The notes under the pieces were generated by a model. The model did no database searches. It was given only the letters and a program-made list of their open reading frames with translations, and was not told where the DNA came from. Source: Amycolatopsis sp. GM8 (lineage in GTDB: Bacteria; Actinomycetota; Actinomycetes; Mycobacteriales; Pseudonocardiaceae). Taken from it: 64,000 nt of DNA. Position numbers and translations under genes: made by a program. The DNA is taken from NCBI RefSeq assembly GCF_021653975.1, contig NZ_JAJKFK010000001.1:1022863-1086862 (forward strand), read 5' to 3'. The stretch's first letter is position 1. The number at the start of each line of letters is the position of its first letter. Below are positions 54,164 to 62,217 of this stretch, piece after piece.

Positions 54164-55330
54164 GTGACGATTGTCGTTGTGGGTGTGGGCGCCGACGGCT
54201 GGGCCGGGCTCACCGACCCCGCCAGAGCCGAGCTGACCAGCTGCGACGTGCTGTTCGGCAGCTCGCGGCAGCTCGCGCTGATCCCACTAGAGACGCCGAA
54301 GAAAACGTGGCCGAGCCCACTGCTGCCGGCGCTCGGCGACCTGCTCGCAGGCCATCCGGGCAGGCGGTTAGGGGTGCTCGCCAGCGGCGACCCGCTGTTG
54401 TCGGGCATCGGCACGACGCTGGTGAAACGGTTCGACGACGTGCGGATCGTGCCCGCGGTGTCGTCGGTCACGCTGGCCCGCGCGCGGCTCGGCTGGTCCG
54501 CGGAGGAGACCGAGGTGGTCAGCGTTGTCGGCCGGAACGTGCACCGGGTGGCCCGATTTCTAGCGCCGCTAGCACGCCTGCTGGTGCTAAGTTCCGACGC
54601 GTCGAGCCCGGCCGCGATCGCGGAACTGCTTACTGCACAAGGCTTCGGCGACAGCGCGCTGACGGTCTTCGAGCAACTCGGGTCGGCGGCCGAACGACGC
54701 GTCGAGGGCATCGCGCGCACGTGGTCGGCGCAGGTCGATCCGCTGAACCTCGTCGCGATCTCGTGTGCAGGCGGCCCGGGACTGCCGTTGCTGGGGCTGC
54801 CGGACGACGTGTTCGAGCACGACGGCCAGCTGACCAAACGGGACCTGCGCGCACTCGCCCTCGCGCGCCTCGAACCGCTGCCCGGACAGCTGTTGTGGGA
54901 CGTCGGCGCCGGCGCCGGCAGCGTCGCGATCGAATGGTCCCGGGCGCATCCGTCGAACCGGGCGATCGCGATCGAGCGGGACGCCGAGCGCGCCGCCTGC
55001 ATCGGACGGAACGCGGAAACCCTTGGCGTGCCTGATCTTCAGGTGGTCACGGGCGCCGTCCCGGACGCGCTCGACCGGCTGCCCGCGCCCAACGCGGTGT
55101 TCCTCGGCGGCGGGCTCTCGTCCTGGCGCCGGTGCTTCGACGCGCTCGCGCCCGGCGGGCGGCTCGTCGCGCACGCCGTCACCCTCGAATCCGAACAGGT
55201 GCTCGCGCAGGCCTACCGCGAATGCGGCGGCGAGCTGACCCGCGTCGCCGTGGAGCATGCCGCCCCACTCGGCGGGTTCACCGGCTGGACCCCGGCCCGC
55301 ACCGTGACCCAGTGGAGCGTCCGGAAATGA
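54164..55330 (+). CDS. cobL: Precorrin-6Y C5,15-methyltransferase (decarboxylating)
   Basis: 388 residues from GTG 54164. The N-terminal CbiE-type domain (1-200) begins VVVGVGADGWAGLTDPARAE with LASGDPLLSGIGTTL as the SAM-binding loop. The C-terminal CbiT-type domain has LWDVGAGAGSVAIEWSRAHP, typical of class I methyltransferases. It methylates C5 and C15 and removes the C12 acetate. The riboswitch of the opposite operon ends about 24 bp away; no riboswitch was seen on this strand. Confidence 0.95.
   Translation: MTIVVVGVGADGWAGLTDPARAELTSCDVLFGSSRQLALIPLETPKKTWPSPLLPALGDLLAGHPGRRLGVLASGDPLLSGIGTTLVKRFDDVRIVPAVSSVTLARARLGWSAEETEVVSVVGRNVHRVARFLAPLARLLVLSSDASSPAAIAELLTAQGFGDSALTVFEQLGSAAERRVEGIARTWSAQVDPLNLVAISCAGGPGLPLLGLPDDVFEHDGQLTKRDLRALALARLEPLPGQLLWDVGAGAGSVAIEWSRAHPSNRAIAIERDAERAACIGRNAETLGVPDLQVVTGAVPDALDRLPAPNAVFLGGGLSSWRRCFDALAPGGRLVAHAVTLESEQVLAQAYRECGGELTRVAVEHAAPLGGFTGWTPARTVTQWSVRK
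54560..54572. repeat. Intragenic 13-bp palindrome CTAGC-GCC-GCTAG
   Basis: A perfect copy inside cobL, coding RFLAPLARL with two CTA codons. Confidence 0.7.
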
Positions 55331-56073
55331 CCGTTTACTTCATCGGCGCCGGCCCCGGCGCGGCGGACCTGATCACCGTGCGCGGCCGCGATCTCCTCGC
55401 GCGCTGCCCGGTTTGCCTCTATCCGGGCAGCCTCACCCCGCCTGACCTGCTGGCGCACTGCCCGCCCGGCGCGCGGCAGGTCGACACGGCCGGGCTGAAC
55501 CTCGACCAGATCGCGGCCGAGCTGGTCGCCGCACACGAAGCCGGGCACGACGTCGCGCGGCTGTGCTCGGGCGACCCGTCGATCTACAGCGCGGTGGCCG
55601 AGCAGATGCGGCGGCTCGACGCGGCCGGGGTGCCGTACCAGGTCGTGCCCGGGGTGCCCGCGTTCGCCGCGGCGGCCGCGGAGCTGGGCCGGGAGCTGAC
55701 GGTGCCGGCGGTCGGGCAGAGCCTGGTCATCACCCGTGTCCAGGCCCGGTCGACGGCGATGCCGCCCGGTGAAACCCTGGCCGCCTTCGCCGCGACGGGC
55801 ACGACCCTCGCCGTGCACCTGGCGATCAACCGGGTCGAGCAGGTGGTCGAGGAGTTACTGCCGCACTACGGCCCGGACTGCCCGACCGCCGTCGTCGCCC
55901 GCGCGAGCCAGGCGGACCAGCAGGTCCTGCGCGGGCCACTGTCGGACCTGGCCACCACCGTCCGCGGCGCGGGCATCACCCGGGCCGCGGTGATCTTCGT
56001 CGGCCGCGTACTGACGGCGGACGCCTTCCCGGACAGCTTTCTCTACTCGACGGCACGGGAACGAAGGCCATAG
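55327..56073 (+). CDS. cobM: Precorrin-4 C11-methyltransferase
   Basis: 248 residues; ATG overlaps the cobL stop as ATGA. The fold starts VYFIGAGPGAADLITVRGRD, with CLYPGSLTPPDLLAHCP and LCSGDPSIYSAVAEQMRRLD as the SAM-site loops, and VPAFAAAAAELGRELTVP after. It methylates C11 of precorrin-4. Its last 31 bp overlap a small converging gene. Confidence 0.95.
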   Translation: MTVYFIGAGPGAADLITVRGRDLLARCPVCLYPGSLTPPDLLAHCPPGARQVDTAGLNLDQIAAELVAAHEAGHDVARLCSGDPSIYSAVAEQMRRLDAAGVPYQVVPGVPAFAAAAAELGRELTVPAVGQSLVITRVQARSTAMPPGETLAAFAATGTTLAVHLAINRVEQVVEELLPHYGPDCPTAVVARASQADQQVLRGPLSDLATTVRGAGITRAAVIFVGRVLTADAFPDSFLYSTARERRP

Positions 56074-56360
56074 CCGCGCAGAAGCACCGACACCCGCCCG
56101 TGCGCGGTCACCAGCTCTGACGCGGTCTCGTTGTGCTGCTGCGCGCGGGCGCAGTCCAATGCGCGCCGCAGCACGGCCAGGGTGTCGGGCTCGACCGCGG
56201 TCAGCAGCGCGGCGGCCGCGGCGGTGGTGTCGGCCAGGCCCGCGAGCATGGCGGCGACCTCGGGCGTGTCCGGTGCGACGGTCAGCACTGGGGTGAGCAG
56301 GCGCAGCTGAGTCTGCAGGCGGTGGAGCACCGCCAGCGGATCTGCGCTTGGTTCGGCCAC
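56043..56360 (-). CDS. Small hypothetical protein in the cob cluster
   Basis: 105 residues from GTG 56358-56360. It is predicted to be nearly all helix (LAVLHRLQTQLRLLTPVLTV, VAAMLAGLADTTAAAAALLT, LAVLRRALDCARAQQHNETA). I recognise no family. Codon position GC looks coding-like and no other gene fills the 337-bp cobM-cbiD gap. The frame stays open far upstream through cbiD, so the true start is uncertain, and an inverted repeat separates it from cbiD. Confidence 0.5.
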   Translation of the reverse strand: MAEPSADPLAVLHRLQTQLRLLTPVLTVAPDTPEVAAMLAGLADTTAAAAALLTAVEPDTLAVLRRALDCARAQQHNETASELVTAHGRVSVLLRGYGLRSRAVE

Positions 56361-56379
56361 GGGGGTGGGACGCGCGCGC

Positions 56380-56407
56380 CCGGTGATCGTGACGGCACGA
56401 TCACCGG
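56380..56407 (-). terminator. Inverted repeat just after cbiD
   Basis: A perfect 11-bp stem (CCGGTGATCGT with ACGATCACCGG) and 6-nt loop, three bases after the cbiD stop. Probable terminator, or an attenuator before the small downstream frame. Confidence 0.7.
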
Positions 56408-56410
56408 TGG

Positions 56411-57457
56411 TTACTGACCGGCCCGTCCGACGATCGTGCCCGCGCGGTCGATCACCACGACGTCCACCTCGATCGGCGCCGGGCCGATCACCTCGACCGC
56501 GGTGGCCAGCGCCCGCGCCGCGACCAGATCGCCCAGCGGCACCTGCGCCGCCTGCGCCAGTTCGAGTGCGTGCAGGGCCGTGTTCGCCGCCAGGACCTGT
56601 TCGCCGATCGCGGGCGCCAGCGAGGCCAGCAGCCGCAGGTCCACCTGCGAACGCTTCGAGTGCAGGTCCAGGTGCCCGGCCGCGAGCTTGGAGAACTTCG
56701 CGAACCCGCCGGCCAGCGTCAGCCGTGGCACCGGATGCCGCCGCAGGTATTTCAGCACCGCGCCGGCGAAATCCCCCATGTCCAGCAGCGCGCCCTCGGG
56801 CAGCCCGTACAGCTCGGCGACCACTCGCTCCGACGTGCTCCCCGTCGCGCCCGCGACATGCGGATAGCCCATCGCCCGCGCCACGTCCACGCCGCGCCGG
56901 ATGCTGTCGATCCACGCCGAGCACGAGTACGGCACGACGACGCCCGTCGTGCCGAGCACCGAAAGCCCGCCGAGGATCCCGAGCCGCGGGTTCCACGTCC
57001 GCCGCGCGATCTCCTCGCCGTCGGGGATCGAGATCTCCACGACGACGTCGCCGGTCCCGCCGTGCGCGGCCGCGACGCGGGCGATCGCCTCGGTCATCAG
57101 CCGCCGCGGCACCGGGTTGATCGCCGGCTCGCCCACGGCCAGCGGCAGACCCGGCCGCGTCACGGTGCCGACCCCTTCGCCCGCCCGGAACGTCACCCCG
57201 CTGCCCGGTTCGCCGGGCGAAACCGTGGACAGGATCAGCGCGCCGTGCGTGACATCGGGATCGTCGCCCGCGTCCTTGATCACCCCGGCCGTCGCCGAGC
57301 CTGCCGAAAGCCGCTCGGTCGCCAGCGCGAACGCCGGCCGCCGGTCCTTCGGCAGCAGCACCTCGACCGGATCGGGGAACTCGCCGGTGAGCAGCGCGGT
57401 GTACGCGGCCGTCGTCGCCGCGGTCGCGCACGCCCCGGTCGTCCACCCGTACCGCAT
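56411..57457 (-). CDS. cbiD: Cobalt-precorrin-5B (C1)-methyltransferase
   Basis: 348 residues. The N-terminus RYGWTTGACATAATTAAYTA is the CbiD signature, with VLLPKDRRPAF, DPDVTHGALI, GYPHVAGATGSTSERVVAEL and LTLAGGFAKFSKLAAGHLDL following. CbiD belongs to the cobalt-early route, but many actinomycetes use it beside CobL, CobK and CobM in place of CobF. It diverges from cobK with only 11 bp between start codons. Confidence 0.95.
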   Translation of the reverse strand: MRYGWTTGACATAATTAAYTALLTGEFPDPVEVLLPKDRRPAFALATERLSAGSATAGVIKDAGDDPDVTHGALILSTVSPGEPGSGVTFRAGEGVGTVTRPGLPLAVGEPAINPVPRRLMTEAIARVAAAHGGTGDVVVEISIPDGEEIARRTWNPRLGILGGLSVLGTTGVVVPYSCSAWIDSIRRGVDVARAMGYPHVAGATGSTSERVVAELYGLPEGALLDMGDFAGAVLKYLRRHPVPRLTLAGGFAKFSKLAAGHLDLHSKRSQVDLRLLASLAPAIGEQVLAANTALHALELAQAAQVPLGDLVAARALATAVEVIGPAPIEVDVVVIDRAGTIVGRAGQ

Positions 57458-57468
57458 GAACAGGGATT

Positions 57469-58215
57469 ATGGCTGGCGTGCAGACAGTTCTCGTCCTCGG
57501 CGGCACCGCGGAGGCCCGCGCGCTCGCGGCGGAGCTCACCGAACGCGGCGTCCACGTGGTCTCGTCGCTCGCCGGCCGGGTGGCCAACCCGCGGCTGCCG
57601 GTCGGCGAAGTGCGCATCGGCGGTTTCGGCGGTGCGGACGGACTTGCCCGCTATGTCACCGAAAACGACGTCGTCGCTGTCGTCGACGCCACGCATCCGT
57701 TCGCTCAGCGAATCGGGAACTCCGCCGTGAAAGGGACTTCCCAGGCCAAAATTCCGTTGCTGCGCCTGGAAAGGAAGGGCTGGGAAGCCGGTCCCGGTGA
57801 TGACTGGCACTGGGTCGGCAGCCTCGACGACGCAGCGACGAAGATCACAGAACTGGGCGAGCGGATCTTCCTGACCAGCGGTCGCCAGGGACTGGCCGCC
57901 TTCGCGGGCTGCCCTCAATGGTTCCTCGCGCGCTGCGTGGATCCGCCCGAACCGCCGTTGCCGCCGAACATCGAAATCCTCCTCGACCGCGGCCCGTACG
58001 ACCTCGTCCGCGAACGCGCGCTGCAGGACGAGTACCGGATCGACGTGCTCGTCACGAAGGACAGCGGCGGCACGATGACCGTCGCGAAACTCGTCGCCGC
58101 GCGCGAACGCGGCATTCCGGTCGTCATCGTGCGCCGTCCCGCGCGACCCGTAACGGAAACCGTCGGGGACGTGAGTGCGGCAACGGACTGGGTTTCGGAG
58201 ATGCTGAGAAAATGA
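57469..58215 (+). CDS. cobK: Precorrin-6A reductase
   Basis: 248 residues. The Rossmann start VLVLGGTAEARALAAELTER, VVAVVDATHPFAQRIGNSAV and VTKDSGGTMTVAKLVAARER are CobK/CbiJ hallmarks. It reduces a macrocycle double bond with NADPH. The ATG lies 11 bp from the cbiD start on the other strand; bluB follows with an ATGA overlap. Confidence 0.95.
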   Translation: MAGVQTVLVLGGTAEARALAAELTERGVHVVSSLAGRVANPRLPVGEVRIGGFGGADGLARYVTENDVVAVVDATHPFAQRIGNSAVKGTSQAKIPLLRLERKGWEAGPGDDWHWVGSLDDAATKITELGERIFLTSGRQGLAAFAGCPQWFLARCVDPPEPPLPPNIEILLDRGPYDLVRERALQDEYRIDVLVTKDSGGTMTVAKLVAARERGIPVVIVRRPARPVTETVGDVSAATDWVSEMLRK

Positions 58216-58892
58216 CGCAAGCTTTTTACGAAGTCGTGATGCGCCGCCGTGATGTTCGCGCAGAATTCACCGGTGAGCCGATTCCGCGCGATGTGCTCGA
58301 CCGGATCTTGACCGCCGCGCACTCCGCGCCCAGCGTCGGGCTCACCCAGCCCTGGGACTTCGTGCTCGTCTCCAGCACCGAGACCCGGGCGGCGTTCCGC
58401 GAGCACGTGCTCGCGGAGCGTGCCGTTTTCGCCGAAAGCCTTGCTGCTGAGCGGAACGCGACGTTCGACCGGATCAAGATCGAAGGCATCGTGGAGTCCA
58501 GCCTCGGCATCGTGGTGACCTACGACCCGGCCCGCGGCGCGCCGGATGTCCTTGGCCGCCACGCGATCGCCGACGCGGGCCTGTACTCGGTGTGCCTGGC
58601 CATCGAGAACCTGTGGCTCGCCGCGACCGCCGAGAACCTCGGCGTGGGCTGGGTGAGCTTCTACCGCGAGGAATTCCTGTCCCAGCTCATCGGCATCCCC
58701 AAGGGCATCCGGCCGGTCGCGTGGTTGTGCGTCGGACCGGTCAGCCGGTTGCACGAAACGCCCGATCTGGAACGGCACGGCTGGCGCCGGCGCCGGCCGC
58801 TGGCGGCCGCAACCCATCTCGAACGCTTCGGCGATCAAGGCGGCGTGCATAATTCGACCGCGACAGAACCCGAAGAAACCTCGACTCACTAG
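58212..58892 (+). CDS. bluB: 5,6-dimethylbenzimidazole synthase
   Basis: 226 residues of the nitroreductase fold. MRRRDVRAEFTGEPIPRDVL, HSAPSVGLTQPWDFVLV, ADAGLYSVCLAIENLWLAAT and ENLGVGWVSFYREEFLSQLI are BluB signatures. It destroys reduced FMN with O2 to make the lower ligand of B12, so this organism should make true cobalamin aerobically. Coupled to cobK; the arabinosyltransferase follows 18 bp later. Confidence 0.94.
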   Translation: MTQAFYEVVMRRRDVRAEFTGEPIPRDVLDRILTAAHSAPSVGLTQPWDFVLVSSTETRAAFREHVLAERAVFAESLAAERNATFDRIKIEGIVESSLGIVVTYDPARGAPDVLGRHAIADAGLYSVCLAIENLWLAATAENLGVGWVSFYREEFLSQLIGIPKGIRPVAWLCVGPVSRLHETPDLERHGWRRRRPLAAATHLERFGDQGGVHNSTATEPEETSTH

Positions 58893-58910
58893 GGCGATAG
58901 CGTTCGTTCA

Positions 58911-61900
58911 ATGTGGATGGCCAGCAAAACGCCGACAGTCACCCCGGAAGAGGTGACCGATCCGGAGCAGGTAAGTCCGGAGACCACACACTCCAGCAGG
59001 CCCGGCACCACGCTGTGGCGCTGGCTGGCCATCGTGCTCGGAGTGTTCTCCGCCGCGTGCGCGATCGCCTACCCGCTGATGCCGGTGGTGCAGGACACCG
59101 CCGAGATCACGTGGCCGGTCGGCAGCGACACCAGGCCGGTGAACGCCCCGCTCACCGGGTACTGGGCGCAGGAGATGCAGGTCGACGTCCCGTGCGCCAC
59201 GATCCAGTCGGTCAACTCGCGGATGCCGGGCGGCGCGTTCCTGTTCTCCACCGTGCCGGGGGCACGCACCGGGAACGGCGCCGGGGTGTTCCTGCGGGTC
59301 GAGAACAACGTGCTGACGGCGTTCAACCGCGGCCAGCAGGTCGCCCGCCAGCCGCTGCCGGCGACCGGGTGTGACGTCCGGTTCTCCTCCACGGCCACGC
59401 ACACCTCGCTGACCATCGGCGGCACCCCGCTCTACGACGCGAGCGGCGACGTCCGGCCCCGGGTCATCGGGATCTACACCGACATCACGTCGGCGAGCGA
59501 CCCCATCAACGGGCTGCACGTGTCGATCACGCCCGACACCCGCTACCAGTCCTCGCCGACCGGCCTGAAGGTCGGCCTCGGCGTGTTCGGCGTACTGGCG
59601 CTGATCGGCTGCCTGATCGCGGTCAACCGGCTCGACCGCGGTGGCGCGCGGCGGGCGCCCCGCTGGGCGCCGGTCGGCTGGTGGAAGCTCACCAAACGCG
59701 ACTTCACCGTCTTCGGCGTGCTCGGCGCCTGGGTCTTCATCGGCCCGGTGACCTCGGACGACGGCTACATCCTGACCATGGCGAGAGTCGCCGGCGCGGT
59801 CGGCTACCTCACCAACTACCACCGCTGGTTCGGCGTCGCGGAGGCGCCGTTCGGCTGGAACGACCACATCTACGAGCTGATGGCCACGGTGTCCACGGTG
59901 CCGCCGTGGATCCGGCTGCCGTCGTTCATCATCGCGCTCATCTGCTGGCTGTTGATCAGCCGCGAGGTCATGCCACGGCTGGGCAACCAGGTCCGGCAGA
60001 GTCCGGCGGCGAGCTGGGCCGCCGCGATGGTGTTCCTCGTCTGGTGGCTGCCGTTCAACAACGGGGTGCGCCCCGAGCCGTGGGCCGCGCTCGGCTCGCT
60101 GCTCGCGTGGTGCGCCGTCGAGCGGACGCTCGTCACGCGCCGCCTGCTGCCGCTGTGCCTCGGTCTGCTGTCCGCGGCGTTCGCGCTGGCCGCGACACCG
60201 ACCGCGCTGATCGCGGTGGCGCCGTTCCTGGTGGCCGCTCGCCCGCTGTTCCAGATGCTGCGCGCCCGGGCCCGGGAAGCCGGCTGGGCGCCGGTGCTGG
60301 GGCCGATCGCGGCCGCCGGGTTCATCGTGCTCATCGTCGTGTTCGCCGACCAGACGATGGCGACCGTGGCGGAGGCGACCCGGCTGCGCGGCAATGTCGG
60401 GCCGAACCTGCCCTGGTACAACGAACTCTCGCGGTACGAGCTGTTGTTCGAGGACAGCGCCGACGGGTCGATGACCCGAAGGTTCCCGGTGCTGCTGCTG
60501 ATGCTGTGCACCGGCGCCTGCCTGGTGGTGCTGCTGCGCCGGGGCCGGATCCAGGGCGCCGCGCTCGGCCCGGCCCGGCGGCTCATCGGCACCACCGCGC
60601 TGTTCTTCCTGCTGCTGGCGCTGACCCCGACCAAGTGGACCCACCACTTCGGCGCGTTCGCCGCAGTCGGCTCGGCGATGGCGGCGCTCACGGCGCTCGC
60701 CACGAGTTCCACCGTGCTGCGTTCCAAACGCAACCGGGCCGCGTTCACGGCCGGGTTGCTGGTGGTGGCCGCGCTCGCGGCGACCGGGCCGAACGCGTAC
60801 TGGTTCGTGTCGGGCATCGGGGTGCCGTGGTTCGACAAGGCGCCGTCCATCCACGGCTACCACCTGTCGACGGTGCTGCTGATCGGCGCCGGTGTCGCGG
60901 CGGTGATCGCGTTCGTGGAGAACCTGAAGGCGCAACGACCGGTGTATGTGCCACCACCGACGCAGGAGCGGCGGCTGCGCGCACTGAAGCTCGGCTCGAT
61001 CTCGCTCGTCGTGGTCTGTGGCGTGGTCGTCGCGTTCGAGTTCGCCAGCATGGGCAAGGCGATCCAGAAGCAGTGGGACAGCTACAGCCTCGGCGCGGCG
61101 AACGTCAAGCACCTGTTCACCAGCAGCTGCAACCTCTCCGATCACGTGATGGTCGAGAAGGACCCGGTGTCGAGCGTGCTCAAGCCGGTGTCCGTGCGGA
61201 CCGTGCCGGTCGAGCAGCCGCAGACCAGCACCGGGCTGCCGCCGGTCGACGAGGACAACGGCACGACCTCGGCCGGGTTCCACTCGACCGCGCAGCCCGG
61301 CGACGACCCGCTGGGCGGCCCGCCGCACGGGTTCACCACGAGCACCGTGCCGATGTGGAGCAGCTACGGGTCGGACACCCGGACCGGCCGGTTGCGCACC
61401 GACTGGTACCAGCTGCCGGACAACCGGGCGAACTCGCAGGTCGCGGTCGCCGCCGCGACGAAGGGCGGCAAGGCGACGGCCATCTGGCTCGAGTACGGCA
61501 CCGAGACCCCGCAAGGCGTCAAGGTGGTCAAGTCGGACCTGGTGAACCCGCCGGGCGTGGGCACCAAGTCGGGCAGCGGAACCGACACCGGCAAGTGGGC
61601 CGACGAGCGGGACGACATCAGTGGCCTGCCCAAGGACGTCACGCTGGTGCGCGTGGTCGCGAAGGACGACGACGTCACCGACGACGGCTGGGTGGCGGTC
61701 AGCGCGCCGCGTGTCCCGACGTTCACCACGCTGACCCAGCGGGTCGGCAACGCGCCGGTGTACATGGACTGGCCCGCGGCGTTCGTCTACCCGTGCATGA
61801 ACCCGGTGACCTCGCACGACGGGATCTCGCAGGTGCCGGCCTACCGGATCACCGCGGGCACCCTCGCGCCGGAAGCCGGGATCGCGGACAACATCGGTGG

Positions 61901-62117
61901 CGGTCCGCTCGGCTGGCTCGAGGAGGTCGCGAGTGAGCCGGAGGTGCCGAGTTATCTGGAGGGCGACCCCGGGCAGTCGTGGGGTCAGCTGATGCAGATC
62001 GAGCCGTACACCGAGGGCACGACGCCGCATGTCACCCAAGGTGAGAAGACCGTGTGGGGCTGGTGGTCGCCGGGTCCGGGTCCGCAGCAGCCGAACGGGT
62101 CGACGCCGACGCGCTGA
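58911..62117 (+). CDS. Arabinosyltransferase, Emb family
   Basis: 1068 residues. A first membrane helix (LWRWLAIVLGVFSAACAIAY) leads to a large outer domain (about 60-210). About 12 more helices follow, with the GT-C Asp-Asp motif VTSDDGYILTMARVAG and the Emb-specific NNGVRPEPWAALGSLLAW. A C-terminal carbohydrate-binding domain covers about 720-1068. Emb enzymes transfer arabinose from decaprenyl-phosphoarabinose to arabinogalactan; ethambutol targets the mycobacterial versions. A single copy here, between B12 genes; EmbA, B or C type cannot be decided. The second in-frame ATG (58917) may be the start. Confidence 0.93.
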   Translation: MWMASKTPTVTPEEVTDPEQVSPETTHSSRPGTTLWRWLAIVLGVFSAACAIAYPLMPVVQDTAEITWPVGSDTRPVNAPLTGYWAQEMQVDVPCATIQSVNSRMPGGAFLFSTVPGARTGNGAGVFLRVENNVLTAFNRGQQVARQPLPATGCDVRFSSTATHTSLTIGGTPLYDASGDVRPRVIGIYTDITSASDPINGLHVSITPDTRYQSSPTGLKVGLGVFGVLALIGCLIAVNRLDRGGARRAPRWAPVGWWKLTKRDFTVFGVLGAWVFIGPVTSDDGYILTMARVAGAVGYLTNYHRWFGVAEAPFGWNDHIYELMATVSTVPPWIRLPSFIIALICWLLISREVMPRLGNQVRQSPAASWAAAMVFLVWWLPFNNGVRPEPWAALGSLLAWCAVERTLVTRRLLPLCLGLLSAAFALAATPTALIAVAPFLVAARPLFQMLRARAREAGWAPVLGPIAAAGFIVLIVVFADQTMATVAEATRLRGNVGPNLPWYNELSRYELLFEDSADGSMTRRFPVLLLMLCTGACLVVLLRRGRIQGAALGPARRLIGTTALFFLLLALTPTKWTHHFGAFAAVGSAMAALTALATSSTVLRSKRNRAAFTAGLLVVAALAATGPNAYWFVSGIGVPWFDKAPSIHGYHLSTVLLIGAGVAAVIAFVENLKAQRPVYVPPPTQERRLRALKLGSISLVVVCGVVVAFEFASMGKAIQKQWDSYSLGAANVKHLFTSSCNLSDHVMVEKDPVSSVLKPVSVRTVPVEQPQTSTGLPPVDEDNGTTSAGFHSTAQPGDDPLGGPPHGFTTSTVPMWSSYGSDTRTGRLRTDWYQLPDNRANSQVAVAAATKGGKATAIWLEYGTETPQGVKVVKSDLVNPPGVGTKSGSGTDTGKWADERDDISGLPKDVTLVRVVAKDDDVTDDGWVAVSAPRVPTFTTLTQRVGNAPVYMDWPAAFVYPCMNPVTSHDGISQVPAYRITAGTLAPEAGIADNIGGGPLGWLEEVASEPEVPSYLEGDPGQSWGQLMQIEPYTEGTTPHVTQGEKTVWGWWSPGPGPQQPNGSTPTR

Positions 62118-62217
62118 CATTGTTCGTCCAGTGTTGGGCTGAATGTCGGGATTAGATCGTTGAAGGCAGTTTGGATTCCCTGGTCGTATTCGCGTGTTTT
62201 CGACCAGGGAGGTCGTC

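Noticed and set aside
62118..62217. Pho box before the PhoX-like gene
   Set aside because: No direct repeats resembling GTTCACC were found.
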